Origin: an uncultured Rhodospirillales bacterium
GTDB lineage: Bacteria > Pseudomonadota > Alphaproteobacteria > ATCC43930 > CGMCC-115725
Direction: 5' to 3'
NCBI GenBank assembly: GCA_903828515.1
Contig: CAIKMD010000007.1
Span: 1,396,706 to 1,460,705 of the forward strand
Length of the DNA: 64,000 nt
Shown: positions 55,625 to 64,000 of the stretch, in pieces
Layout of the letters: every line of letters starts with the position of its first letter
Numbering within the stretch: the first letter of the stretch is position 1
Notes under the pieces: model-generated
The model's input: only the letters and a program-made list of their open reading frames with translations
Databases searched by the model: none
What the model was told of the DNA's origin: nothing
Program-made: the position numbers and the translations under genes

Positions 55625-57244
55625 CTATTCCGCCGGCATGACCGGCAATACGAGTTGCGACTGATGATCGGCATCGTGGTGGATGGTATCCGCGCCCATC
55701 TTGTCGGGGCGATAGATATGTGAAAAGAGCGCGTCGGTGACCGGTGAATCGCCGTTGGCGATCTCGACGCGGATGCGATTGCCCGCCTTGAAGCGATAGG
55801 CGATCGGCTGCAGCGGGATTTCGAATTTGTAGATATGGCCCGGCACGATCGGATTTTCGCGCGTGTGGGTGTAGGACCATTCGGTTTTGCGCGTGGTGTC
55901 GCGATCGGAATGCGACGCGCGCAGCCAGCCTTTGGTGACGATGAAATAGCCGGGCTGGGCGCCCGCGTTGCGCTGCTCCGGGCTTTGCGCGAATTGCTCG
56001 GAGAGCTTCACGCAGAAATCCATGTCGGGCCGCGTCGACGACGCATAGACGATCAGCGTCGCATCGCCCGCGATCTCCATATCAGCGGCCAGCGGCGTGG
56101 TGGTGAAGGTGAGCACGCCGCGCGCCGGGTCGGGGCCTTGCGGTCCCACGGCGACGACGCCCAAGACCCAACTCGGATGCGGATAGGAATACGTCGTCTT
56201 GCCGGTGCCGGCGGGCGAGGGACCGAGCGCGCCGTCGTTGAGCGAGGTCACGCTCTCGGTCGGGCCGGGCGCCAGATAGAACGTCGTTGCCTTCGATCCC
56301 GGCGGCGGCCAGCTCTCGGCGGCTTTGACCGCGCCGGTATTGCGCACCGTGTATTCGACGTTCGGCCGGCTGTCGTGGCTCGACGCGATGCCTTTCAGGT
56401 AACGGTCGTAGAACGGCAGCAGGTATTTCTGGTGGAACTCGACCAGCGAGAAGTCGCGCTGCGCGGTGAATGGATTGGCGGTGCCGGAGATGAAGAGCTT
56501 CTTCGGTCCGCTCGCCTTCTGATAGCCGAGGATATTGCCCGCGCAATGCAGGTCGAGCTTCGCCCAGACGCCGATCGAGAAGAGCGGCACCTTGATCTTG
56601 TCGAGCTGTTCGGCGGCGGCGCGTTCCTTCCACCAATCGTCATAGAGCGGATGCATCTGCACGTCGTGGAACACGTCGTGCGGCAATGATCGGGGATGAT
56701 CGCCGTTGGTCGGATAGAGGTTCGGGACGCGAACGCTCGAGTTGAACCAATAGGAAAGGAAATTGCCCTCGATCCCGCCGGGATAGCCCATGAAGCGATA
56801 GGGATCGTTGAGGCCATCGTAAGCGCCGAGACAGGAAAGGTGGGGTGGCGCCTGAATGCCCATGAACCATTGGCTCATGCAGTAATAGGATTCCCCGATC
56901 CCGCCGATCTTGCCGTTCGACCAGGATTGCGCCGCGATCCATTCGATCACGTCGTAGAGGTCGGTCTGTTCCTTTTTGTCGAGGAAGCGGTATTCGCCTT
57001 CGGAGAAGCCGGTGCCGCGCACGTCCATATGGACATAGGCGTAACCCTGCTCGGTGTACCACTCGATCGGCCCGGTCTCGCGCCAGAGGAACACCGGCGT
57101 CGCCGGCAGTTCGTTGTTGTCGTAGCGATAGGGGCTTGCCGCGAACAGGGTCGGGAAGGGGCCGGCGCCGGCGGGGCGATAGATGCGAACCCCGATTTTG
57201 ATGCCGTCCCGAACCGCGACCTGTACGTCTTTTTCCTCGATCAC
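55625..57244 (-). CDS. CocE/NonD family hydrolase (X-Pro dipeptidyl-peptidase-like)
   Basis: 539 residues. Alpha/beta hydrolase of the S15/CocE group: VAVRDGIKIGVRIYRP at the start, YVHMDVRGTGFSEGEY, nucleophile Ser in GGIGESYYCMSQ, and a C-terminal jelly-roll (FEIPLQPIAYRFKAGNRIRVEIA). Relatives hydrolyse esters or amides of aromatic acids, such as cocaine esterase. Co-directional with the downstream TAXI-like and solute-binding genes and the upstream transporter. Confidence 0.9.
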   Translation of the reverse strand: MIEEKDVQVAVRDGIKIGVRIYRPAGAGPFPTLFAASPYRYDNNELPATPVFLWRETGPIEWYTEQGYAYVHMDVRGTGFSEGEYRFLDKKEQTDLYDVIEWIAAQSWSNGKIGGIGESYYCMSQWFMGIQAPPHLSCLGAYDGLNDPYRFMGYPGGIEGNFLSYWFNSSVRVPNLYPTNGDHPRSLPHDVFHDVQMHPLYDDWWKERAAAEQLDKIKVPLFSIGVWAKLDLHCAGNILGYQKASGPKKLFISGTANPFTAQRDFSLVEFHQKYLLPFYDRYLKGIASSHDSRPNVEYTVRNTGAVKAAESWPPPGSKATTFYLAPGPTESVTSLNDGALGPSPAGTGKTTYSYPHPSWVLGVVAVGPQGPDPARGVLTFTTTPLAADMEIAGDATLIVYASSTRPDMDFCVKLSEQFAQSPEQRNAGAQPGYFIVTKGWLRASHSDRDTTRKTEWSYTHTRENPIVPGHIYKFEIPLQPIAYRFKAGNRIRVEIANGDSPVTDALFSHIYRPDKMGADTIHHDADHQSQLVLPVMPAE

Positions 57245-57257
57245 AAACTACTCCAGA

Positions 57258-58625
57258 CTATTCCGCCGGGACCTGCTGTCCTTCGGCGATCCACGGACGC
57301 TCTTTCAGCCGCGCCTGATTGAGGCGGTGGATGATGTAGCAGAGCACCGCGCCGACGGCGAAGGGCGTCGCCGCCCACATGTAGAGTTGCTGCACCGGCA
57401 AGGCAACGAAGACGGCGCCGAGCAGCGGCCCGACGATCGAGCCGACGCGGCCGATGCCGAGCTCCCAGCCCGAGCCGTTGGCGCGCAGCGAGGTCGGATA
57501 GATCAGCGCGCCCGAGACGTTGATGCCCGATTGAATGCCGAGCACGAGGAAGCCGGCGAAGAACGCGGCGATCATCAGGGACGGTTGCGAGGTGACGCCG
57601 AAATAGCCGACCGAGCCGACCACCGGAACCGCCAGCACGAACAGGATCGCGATGGCGAAGAAGCGCTTCTGGTCGATCCAGCGGCAGAGCAGCAAGGCGC
57701 CGACCGTGCCGCCGACCTGCAACGCCGCACCCGCCAGGGCGCCCGTCGTGGGCGGCAGCTTCGCCGCCGTGACCAACAATGTCGGCGTCCAGCTCGCGAG
57801 GAAGAAGTAACCCATCAGGTTGAGCGCGAAGAGCAGCCACAGCAGCGGCGTGATCAGCGCGAGGCCGTCGCGGAAGAGATGGCCGGGGTTGAAGCCGGCG
57901 AAATTCTTCTCGTCCTCGATCACGAATTGCGCGTTCGCTGGCACGACGTAATCGGGACGCAACGCGCCGATCACCTTCACCATGCCGGCGTGGTCGTTGT
58001 GCAACGCCATGTACTTGATCGATTCCGGCAGGCCGAAAATCCCGAGCAGCGCGATGACGAGCGGCACGATACCGCCGACATAAAAGAGGATCGGCCAGCC
58101 ATAAGTCGGGACCAAAGCGGCGCTGAGAAAGCCGGGAATGGCGCCGCCCAGCGGCACGCAACCGACGGCGATGATGGCGAGCGTCGCGCGCAATTTGCGC
58201 GGTGCCGATTCCGCGTTGATCGCGATGACGTTCGGGATGACGCCGCCGATGCCGATGCCGGCGAGGAAGCGCAGCCAGGTCAGTTCGTTCAGGTTGCTCG
58301 CATAGGCGGCGGCCAGGGTGAAGACGCCGAAGAGGATATTGGCGCTGATCAGCGCCGCCTTGCGGCCGTAGCGGTCGCCGACCCAGCCGAACACCGCCGA
58401 GCCGAACAGGATGCCGAAGAGGCTGGCGCTCAGGACCGGGCCGACATCGCGCGGCGACAGGCCCCATTCCTTGATCAGCGACGGCAGGGCGAAGGCGATG
58501 GCGCCGATGTCGTAGCCGTCGATGAAGACGATGAAGAGCGACCAGACGATCAATTTGATGTGGAACGAACTCAAGCCGCGTTCGTCGAGCAGCCTTGAGA
58601 CCTGAACGACCTGTCCGTCTGCCAT
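57258..58625 (-). CDS. MFS transporter, aromatic acid:H+ symporter type (AAHS)
   Basis: 455 residues from ATG 58625, after a GGGGAGG site; the longer frame runs into antisense of the divergent gene. 12 helices with FIDGYDIGAIAFALPSL in helix 1 (the DGxD motif of aromatic acid carriers) and GWVGDRYGRKAAL, the MFS loop 2-3 signature. Likely brings aromatic acids into the cell, fitting the hydrolase and decarboxylase genes around it. Confidence 0.9.
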   Translation of the reverse strand: MADGQVVQVSRLLDERGLSSFHIKLIVWSLFIVFIDGYDIGAIAFALPSLIKEWGLSPRDVGPVLSASLFGILFGSAVFGWVGDRYGRKAALISANILFGVFTLAAAYASNLNELTWLRFLAGIGIGGVIPNVIAINAESAPRKLRATLAIIAVGCVPLGGAIPGFLSAALVPTYGWPILFYVGGIVPLVIALLGIFGLPESIKYMALHNDHAGMVKVIGALRPDYVVPANAQFVIEDEKNFAGFNPGHLFRDGLALITPLLWLLFALNLMGYFFLASWTPTLLVTAAKLPPTTGALAGAALQVGGTVGALLLCRWIDQKRFFAIAILFVLAVPVVGSVGYFGVTSQPSLMIAAFFAGFLVLGIQSGINVSGALIYPTSLRANGSGWELGIGRVGSIVGPLLGAVFVALPVQQLYMWAATPFAVGAVLCYIIHRLNQARLKERPWIAEGQQVPAE

Positions 58626-58814
58626 GAAAACCTCCCCTGAATTTTTACGCGTTTGTTTCTGCCACGATATTAGGCCATTGCCGGATGGATGAGAAGCGGG
58701 GCGCGGGCGGGGTGCCGATCCCACGGGATTTTCAATGATGCCAAGCCCACCCGAAACGGTTAGGCTCGGCGATAATTCTATATCGAACAATCGCAGACGG
58801 GAGAATTCGGGCAC

Positions 58815-59828
58815 ATGCCACAGATCATCGACATCCACACCCATTGCACGCTGCCGAGCCGCGAGGACCCGCTGGGCGTGCGCGACGCCATGCGCGGCAC
58901 GCCGATCGGCAAGAACATGTACACGGATTTTCGCGGCCTGCCGGCGGTCAGCTATTACGAACTGACCGATTTCGAGTATCAGCAGGAAGTCAGCCACAAG
59001 GCGGGGATCACCAAACGCCTGATGAGCAATCCGTTCGGCGCGGAGGTGCTGGTCGCGATCTCGAAGAAGCCCGCGATCGACGTGGTGAAGCTCGGCAACG
59101 ATCAGATCGCCAAGATGGTCGACAGCTCCAAGGGAAGCACCTGGGGTCTCGGGACGGTCAACCCGCTCGACAAGACGATGATCGCCGAGGCCGAGCGCTG
59201 CATGGGGCCGATGGGCTTCAAGGGCTTGCTGATCAATTCGAGCTGGCAAGGCGTTTTTCCCGATAACGAGGAAGCGTTTCCGTTCTGGGAATACGCCCAG
59301 GACAAACAGGTGCCGATCTTCATGCATCCGGTCCGCGTGCCGATCGGCCACGATCAGCAGATGGGCCAGTACAAGCTCGACGAACTGGTCGGCCGGCCGT
59401 TCGACACCGCGATGTGCCTGGCGCGGATGATCCTCTCCGGGCTCTTCGACCGTTATCCGCGTCTCAAAATCGTGGTCGCGCATATGGGCGGCGGCTTGCT
59501 GCCGGTGATGGGGCGGCTTAACTTCGGCTATCGCCTCGGCAGCGAAGGCATGCCCGAGCACACCAAGATCAAATGCAAGCGTTTGCCCAGCGACTATCTG
59601 CGCGACCATCTGCGCGTCGACACGATGGGCATCTGGGGCCCGCATCTGCGCGAGGCGGTCGAGGTGTTCGGCGCCGACCGCGTGATGTTCGGCACCGATT
59701 ACGGCCCGGTGCCGATCGATCCGTCCGAGCACATCGACCTGGTCGAGGAACTCGCGCTGTCGGATGCCGACAAAGAGAAAATCTATTGGAAGAACGCCAA
59801 TGAATTCTTCGACCTCGGGCTCGCTTAA
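58815..59828 (+). CDS. Amidohydrolase family 2 (ACMSD-like)
   Basis: 337 residues. IIDIHTHCTLPS holds the HxH metal pair, FMHPVRVP and VVAHMGGGLLP further His, and MFGTDYGPVP the catalytic Asp. Third ACMSD-like gene of the window. GGGAG lies about 12 bases before the ATG. It is divergent from the AAHS transporter by 189 bp and followed after 19 bp by a flavin reductase. Confidence 0.9.
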   Translation: MPQIIDIHTHCTLPSREDPLGVRDAMRGTPIGKNMYTDFRGLPAVSYYELTDFEYQQEVSHKAGITKRLMSNPFGAEVLVAISKKPAIDVVKLGNDQIAKMVDSSKGSTWGLGTVNPLDKTMIAEAERCMGPMGFKGLLINSSWQGVFPDNEEAFPFWEYAQDKQVPIFMHPVRVPIGHDQQMGQYKLDELVGRPFDTAMCLARMILSGLFDRYPRLKIVVAHMGGGLLPVMGRLNFGYRLGSEGMPEHTKIKCKRLPSDYLRDHLRVDTMGIWGPHLREAVEVFGADRVMFGTDYGPVPIDPSEHIDLVEELALSDADKEKIYWKNANEFFDLGLA

Positions 59829-59847
59829 CGGAAGGGGCGTAACGCCG

Positions 59848-60528
59848 ATGTTCTACGAGCCGGACAAGAACAATCACGGGCTGAAGCACAATCCGTTCAA
59901 GTCGATCGTGGTGCCAAGGCCGATCGGCTGGATTACGACCGTGAGCGAAGCGGGTGTGGTCAACCTCGCGCCGTTCAGCCAGTTCAACAATCTCGGCTAC
60001 GACCCGCCTTATGTGATGTACGCGGCGGCCAATGCACCCAAAAGCCTGCGGCCGAAGGACAGCGTGCGCAACGCGATCGATACCGGTTCGTTCGTCGTCA
60101 ACATGGCGACCTACGATCTGCGTGAGGCCGTCAACATTACCGCCTCGGCGCTCGATCCCGATGTCGACGAGGCGGCTTTGGCCGGGCTCGAGATGGTGCC
60201 GTCGCTTCTCGTGAAGCCGCCGCGCGTGAAGGCGTCGCCGGTGCATCTCGAATGCGTCTATCACTGCATGCTGAGCCTGCCGGGGCGCAATCTCGAACGC
60301 AGCCATCATGTCGTGATCGGCCGCGTGATCGGTGTCCACATCAACGACGAGGTGATCACGGCGGACGGGCGGATCGATGTCCTGAAGATCCGGCCGCTCG
60401 CGCGGCTGGGTTACCACGACTACACGAGCGTCGAATCGATGTTCACGATGGCGCCAGTCGGGCCACACCTTGATGTACGTCAGAGCGGCCTCGCCGGACG
60501 CGCGGGCGATCCCAAGGCGGCCGAGTAG
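59848..60528 (+). CDS. Flavin reductase-like FMN-binding protein
   Basis: 226 residues from ATG 59848; the longer frame lies in the upstream gene. Split-barrel flavin reductase fold: NPFKSIVVPRPIGWITTV, NLAPFSQFNNLGYDPPYVM, and RSHHVVIGRVIGVHI. Such proteins supply reduced flavin to monooxygenases or act alone. It ends 8 bp before the convergent CDGSH gene. Confidence 0.88.
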   Translation: MFYEPDKNNHGLKHNPFKSIVVPRPIGWITTVSEAGVVNLAPFSQFNNLGYDPPYVMYAAANAPKSLRPKDSVRNAIDTGSFVVNMATYDLREAVNITASALDPDVDEAALAGLEMVPSLLVKPPRVKASPVHLECVYHCMLSLPGRNLERSHHVVIGRVIGVHINDEVITADGRIDVLKIRPLARLGYHDYTSVESMFTMAPVGPHLDVRQSGLAGRAGDPKAAE

Positions 60529-60536
60529 ATCGGCGC

Positions 60537-60776
60537 TCAGATTTTCTTGTGGCTGCCGTCGCAGAAGGGCGGGTTGGCCGAGGCCTTGCAGCCGCAGAGC
60601 CAGACCTGTTCGGTCTTCTCAGCCTTGAACATCGTGGGCCGCATGCCGACCGCCTTGTGCGCGCCGTCGCAGAAGGGTTGCGTGGCGCTGCGCCCGCAGG
60701 CGCACCACCAGTAATCCTTGCCGGCTTCGACATCGACCCCATAGGGGGCTTTCTGGGCGGGGATCGCATCGGCCAT
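60537..60776 (-). CDS. Twin CDGSH iron-sulfur protein
   Basis: 79 residues with two CDGSH motifs: CACGRSATQPFCDGAH (residues 25-40) and CGCKASANPPFCDGSH (61-76). Each should bind one [2Fe-2S] cluster with three Cys and one His. Bacterial twin-CDGSH proteins are small redox carriers of unknown partner. GGGAG precedes ATG 60776. Confidence 0.93.
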   Translation of the reverse strand: MADAIPAQKAPYGVDVEAGKDYWWCACGRSATQPFCDGAHKAVGMRPTMFKAEKTEQVWLCGCKASANPPFCDGSHKKI

Positions 60777-60875
60777 TGGAGACTCCCTGAAGGATGATCG
60801 GCTCAGAATAGCCGGGTGACTGATTCTGGGCTAGGTTTCTCCTTATGAAGTCCTAGTCGTTCGAGAGGAGAGGCC

Positions 60876-61535
60876 ATGACCGAAGCCCGGAAGATCGACA
60901 AGCAGAAGATCAAATCGCACAAGCCGCCCGCCAACATGCCGTTCAAGATCACCAAGATCGGGCATGTCGTGTTGAACGTCGTCGATGTCGAGCGCTCGAC
61001 CAAGTTCTATACCGAGGTCTTGGGCTTCAAGGTGTCGGACGTCTATCCCGAAGGCATGGCGCCGGGCGGCATGGTGTTCTTCCGCTGCAACCCGGATCAT
61101 CACGGCATCGCGGTCGTCGGGTCGATGCCCGGCCAGTCGCCCTGCATCGAGCTCAACCACATCGCCTTCGAGGTCGATACGCTCGACGAAGTCATCACCG
61201 CGCGCAACCACCTGAAGAAACTCGGTGTGCCGGTCGACTTCGAGGGCCGCCGCCGCGCCGGCGCGCAGATCGCGGTCGAGTTCCACGATCCCGACGGCCA
61301 TCGGCTCGAAATCTATTGGGGCCTCGACCGTATCATCGACGACGACAAGATCCGTCCCGAGGACCAGTGGATCTGGGCGCACAGCCTCGAAGAGGCGATC
61401 GACAAGCCGGTCCAGGGCCAGGACACCCGCCTGCGCGATCCGTCGCTTTATGAAAAGCTCACCCCCGAAGAAGCCCAGCGCCGCCGCGACTACTCGATCG
61501 CCAACCAGCGCGTGAAGTTGGGGCACGATAATTAG
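60876..61535 (+). CDS. VOC family protein (catechol extradiol dioxygenase-like)
   Basis: 219 residues. IGHVVLNVVDVERSTKFYTEVLGF starts the fold, LNHIAFEVDTLDEV and HRLEIYWGLD carry the metal-binding His and Glu of extradiol dioxygenases. GAGAGGAGAGGCC precedes the ATG. With the flavin reductase and the ACMSD-like gene it fits a ring-cleavage route; the substrate is unknown. Confidence 0.85.
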   Translation: MTEARKIDKQKIKSHKPPANMPFKITKIGHVVLNVVDVERSTKFYTEVLGFKVSDVYPEGMAPGGMVFFRCNPDHHGIAVVGSMPGQSPCIELNHIAFEVDTLDEVITARNHLKKLGVPVDFEGRRRAGAQIAVEFHDPDGHRLEIYWGLDRIIDDDKIRPEDQWIWAHSLEEAIDKPVQGQDTRLRDPSLYEKLTPEEAQRRRDYSIANQRVKLGHDN

Positions 61536-61540
61536 AGTCT

Positions 61541-61679
61541 AGAAGCCCCTCTCCGCGCAAAGCGGGGAGAGGGGGGGCCCGCGCAACGCGCGGGAGGGTG
61601 AGGTGTACTTCCATTTGCGCCACCCACCTCATCCGCTCGCTCACGCTCGCACCTCCCCCCCAACGGGGCGGAGAAGGTT
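61541..61679. repeat. Palindromic intergenic repeat, copy 1 (family B)
   Basis: Left GCCCCTCTCCGCGCAAAGCG followed by GGAGAGGGG, right arm ending GGGGCGGAGAAGG, with a central hairpin CCGCTCGCTCACGCTCGCAC. A second copy is at 63335-63474. Different from the family A repeats but of like size and position (between convergent genes). Confidence 0.85.
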
Positions 61680-61690
61680 TGTTGCTTTGA

Positions 61691-63229
61691 TTACTTCGCC
61701 AGCATCGCCATCGCGTCAGCCTGCGACACCGAGGCGCCGTGGCCGCCGGCATAGAGCGCCGGGGTCAGGCCGAGCTTCTTCACCGTGTCGAGATATTGCG
61801 CATTCGCTGGCGTCTTCGCGCTCTCGCGGCCGGGCGAATAGATGTCGGTGACCCAGGCGATCTTCGGTCCCGCGACATACATGGTCAGCATGCCTTCGAC
61901 ATGCGGGTTGGCGATGCGATAGATCTCGATCGTCTCGCTGTCCTTGAGCGTCATGTGGTCCTTGACCTCGACGATCTTGACCGGTTTCGGATTCTTCTGG
62001 AGCGCGTCGGGGTGCATTTTGTGGGCACCGGCGAGTTCCTTCATGAGATGCGCCTTGTCGGGGCTGCCGACGATGATGGTGGCACCCTCGGCGATATAGG
62101 TTCGCGCGCCGCCGAGATGATCCATGTGGTGATGCGTCATCACCAGATAGCGGATCGGCTTGCCGGGGAACTTCGCTTTGGCGGCATCGATGGTCCAGCG
62201 CGACTGCGCCTCGTTCTGCGGCGCGTCGAACACGACGAGATAAGTCTTCATCGCGACGACGAGGCTGTTATGCGAGCGGCCCAGCGCCTGAAACACGTTG
62301 GGCGCGAGATCGGCCTGCTTCATGACGATGCCGCCGGAAGCATTCTTTTCTTCCTGCAGATCGTCGTAGCGGCCGAAATTGACGCTCACGAGCACGGCCT
62401 GCCATGGCACGTCGCCGTTCGCCGGCGGCTTGGCCGCCTGTTTGGTCGCATCGCTGACCGTGAAGGCCTGTGCCGGCAAGGCTGGGTTCACGGCGATGTC
62501 GGTGTAGGTCACGTCGAGCTTGGCGAGACCGCTGAATTTCCACGACAGCGACGTCGCGATCTTCGCGGCGCCGGCGGGCTTCCAGTCGGCAAGCCACAGA
62601 TCATAAACGCCGTCGCCATGGATCACGTCGTCCTCGACGGTGCGGATACCGGCGGGCAGCTTGGTCTTCGGGTCGAACATGATCAGGAACTTCGATCCGC
62701 CGTCGTTGAACGCGACCGCCGGATAGGTTTTGCCGCCGGCCTTCTGGTTGGCGGCCGAACTCACGTTCTGCGGCTGGCCGAGCGCCTTCAGGAGCAGTAC
62801 CGGCGAGGCGCGTTCCTGTTCGCGCAGTTCGAAGGCCAGTCGGTTCGGCGACATCGGCCGGTCGCCCTTGTCGTTGATCACCGCGCCCCAGCTCGGTCCG
62901 ACGATGTCGCTATAGGTCTCGTCGCCGGGGAAGGGATAATCCATCTTGTGCTGATGATCGGTACGCGACATTCCCTGCGACAGGTCCCAGGCAATGGCGA
63001 GCGTCGAGGTGCCGAGCGGGCGCGGCTCGCCGCCGGCGACATAGCTCTGCTCGGGTTCCCAGTGTTTGGCGGTCGCCTTGAGCGACAGGGTCTTGAGATT
63101 GCCGAGCGCGTCGGCTCCGCCCATCGCGGCGACCGCGTCCTTGATCCGCTGGTTCGGCGATTGCGCCTGAACCGGTTGCGCGGCGATGGCGAAGAATAAG
63201 AGTGTCGCGAGAACGAACACGCGCTTCAT
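61691..63229 (-). CDS. Exported metallo-beta-lactamase fold hydrolase
   Basis: 512 residues. Signal peptide (VLATLLFFAIAAQPVQA), an N-terminal outer-membrane-lipoprotein-like region of ~280 residues, then the MBL core with THHHMDHLGG zinc motif, the downstream His of NPHVEG, and GGHGASV at the end. Periplasmic zinc hydrolase; substrate not predicted. The N-terminal extension is longer than in simple MBL enzymes. Confidence 0.85.
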   Translation of the reverse strand: MKRVFVLATLLFFAIAAQPVQAQSPNQRIKDAVAAMGGADALGNLKTLSLKATAKHWEPEQSYVAGGEPRPLGTSTLAIAWDLSQGMSRTDHQHKMDYPFPGDETYSDIVGPSWGAVINDKGDRPMSPNRLAFELREQERASPVLLLKALGQPQNVSSAANQKAGGKTYPAVAFNDGGSKFLIMFDPKTKLPAGIRTVEDDVIHGDGVYDLWLADWKPAGAAKIATSLSWKFSGLAKLDVTYTDIAVNPALPAQAFTVSDATKQAAKPPANGDVPWQAVLVSVNFGRYDDLQEEKNASGGIVMKQADLAPNVFQALGRSHNSLVVAMKTYLVVFDAPQNEAQSRWTIDAAKAKFPGKPIRYLVMTHHHMDHLGGARTYIAEGATIIVGSPDKAHLMKELAGAHKMHPDALQKNPKPVKIVEVKDHMTLKDSETIEIYRIANPHVEGMLTMYVAGPKIAWVTDIYSPGRESAKTPANAQYLDTVKKLGLTPALYAGGHGASVSQADAMAMLAK

Positions 63230-63334
63230 GGTCGAGCCTCCCCTGTGGTCGAGTCTTATTTTTCCCGACTTTATCGGAGCAGGCGGTTTATCGGTCGTAA
63301 CGATGGCGTGATGGTAGGTTTACGAGCATGCGGC

Positions 63335-63474
63335 GAAGGCCCCTCTCCGCGCTTGCGGGGAGAGGGAGGGTGAGGTGTGCATCAGCTTGTGCGATCACGC
63401 TTGTGGTCGCGACCGACCTCATCCGCTCGCGTGCGCTCGCACCTTCTCCCCCCGCAAGCAGGAGGAGAAGGTTG
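63335..63474. repeat. Palindromic intergenic repeat, copy 2 (family B)
   Basis: GGCCCCTCTCCGCGCTTGCG and GGGAGAGGG at the left, CCGCTCGCGTGCGCTCGCAC in the middle, GGAGGAGAAGG at the right, matching the copy at 61541-61679. Confidence 0.85.
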
Positions 63475-63491
63475 TTTTTGAGCGAACGTCT

Positions 63492-64000
63492 TTACGCCTG
63501 CGATCCCTTGATCTGCGCCGGGGTGAAGGGCGCGCGGCGCAGGCGGATGCCGGTGGCGTCGAAGATCGCGTTGGCGATGGCGCCGGCGACCGGGCGCGAC
63601 GAGGGCTCGCCCGCGCCGGTCGGCGGAATCTCCGGATGATCCAGCAGCACGATGTCGATCTTCTCGGGCGCCTCGGTGATGTCGAGGATGGGATAGGTCT
63701 CCCAATCGACGCTGGTCACCTTCTGGCGGTCGAAGCGGACTTCCTCGTGAAGGGCGCGGCTGGTGCCCTGGACGATATTGCCCTCGATGGTGTTGTGCAG
63801 CAGGGCCGGGTTGACGATGCAGCCGCAGTCATGCGCGACCGCGAAGCGCTTGGCGCGGACCTTGCCGGTGCGGCGATCGACCTCGACCTCGGCCGCGACC
63901 ACGACGATCGTGTTGAGCCGCTTGGTATAGGCAATGCCGCGTCCGGTTTGGATATCGGCCTTGGCGTCGCCGCGCGGACCGGAGACCCGCGTGTCCCAGC
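63492..64000 (-). CDS. Molybdenum hydroxylase large subunit, C-terminal part (5' end outside window)
   Basis: The frame is open to the window edge, giving 169 residues of a xanthine dehydrogenase/CO dehydrogenase-type large subunit. Visible: AVAHDCGCIVNPALLHNTIEG, NIVQGTSRALHEE and the molybdopterin-site Glu in TGAGEPSSRPVAGAIANA. DCGxxVNP and GxGE with the essential Glu are family signatures. It resembles isoquinoline oxidoreductase-type hydroxylases; the substrate is unknown. It may hydroxylate an aromatic ring in the nearby pathway. Confidence 0.9.
   Translation of the reverse strand, partial: WDTRVSGPRGDAKADIQTGRGIAYTKRLNTIVVVAAEVEVDRRTGKVRAKRFAVAHDCGCIVNPALLHNTIEGNIVQGTSRALHEEVRFDRQKVTSVDWETYPILDITEAPEKIDIVLLDHPEIPPTGAGEPSSRPVAGAIANAIFDATGIRLRRAPFTPAQIKGSQA

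Noticed and set aside
58626-59732. N-terminal extension of the MFS transporter to 824 codons
   Set aside because: It is antisense to the amidohydrolase at 58815-59828; the transporter has a good ribosome-binding site at ATG 58625.
1-64000. CRISPR arrays, IS elements and rRNA genes
   Set aside because: No regular short direct repeats with spacers, no transposase-like ORF and no rRNA sequence were seen.

Overview
The window is high-GC DNA from an alphaproteobacterium. Gene order supports this: ponA/mrcA-prfB, bcp-glnE, tyrS divergent from anmK, pyrB-pyrC-plsY-dprA-topA-rnr, and ruvX divergent from gatCAB. An ornithine decarboxylase with a long structured leader also fits. The mix of orphan solute-binding proteins, CaiB/BaiF transferase, VOC proteins and ACMSD-like amidohydrolases suggests a Rhodospirillales/Reyranella-like soil or water organism, but no marker fixes the order or genus. 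No IS element, prophage, CRISPR array, rRNA or classical transcription factor was seen; the only transcription regulator is an RpoH sigma factor.

Layout. 0-2 kb: 3' end of a class A penicillin-binding protein, then prfB with a classic programmed +1 frameshift. 2-4.7 kb: a lower-GC GIY-YIG protein, a palindromic repeat, a possible antitoxin-tail ORF and two tandem methyltransferases. 4.7-10 kb: two orphan solute-binding proteins, a MetE/UROD-like barrel protein and a CurA-type oxidoreductase, with two copies of a GC-rich palindromic repeat. 10-17 kb: DUF455, bcp and glnE on the minus strand, then a divergent AsmA/YhdP-like protein. 17-22 kb: an amidohydrolase, another solute-binding protein, a low-GC STAS/HATPase protein and tyrS. 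22-31 kb: anmK, rpoH, rluD, a small membrane protein, threonine aldolase, ornithine decarboxylase with its leader, a VWA protein, a secreted small protein and a tail-specific protease. 31-40 kb: one dense minus-strand run pyrB-pyrC-plsY-dprA-topA-rnr. 40-47 kb: amt, ruvX and gatCAB, with a foreign-looking membrane TPR gene between gatA and gatB. 47-64 kb: accessory catabolic and transport genes, one tRNA-Ser, and a partial molybdenum hydroxylase at the end.

The points most worth a second look are these. (1) A 40-codon arginine-rich leader ORF with a good Shine-Dalgarno sits in the structured leader of ornithine decarboxylase, followed by a terminator-like hairpin. (2) Three separate single-gene low-GC insertions lie beside or inside translation genes (prfB, tyrS, gatA/gatB). 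In one, the foreign composition extends into the 3' end of tyrS; in another, the foreign stop codon overlaps the gatB start. (3) RNase R has lost its N-terminal domain at the topA junction. (4) The PyrC homologue lacks its HxH metal site and is probably a structural partner of PyrB. (5) anmK and rpoH overlap tail to tail by 103 bp, and the ornithine decarboxylase terminator is also coding sequence of the convergent VWA gene.
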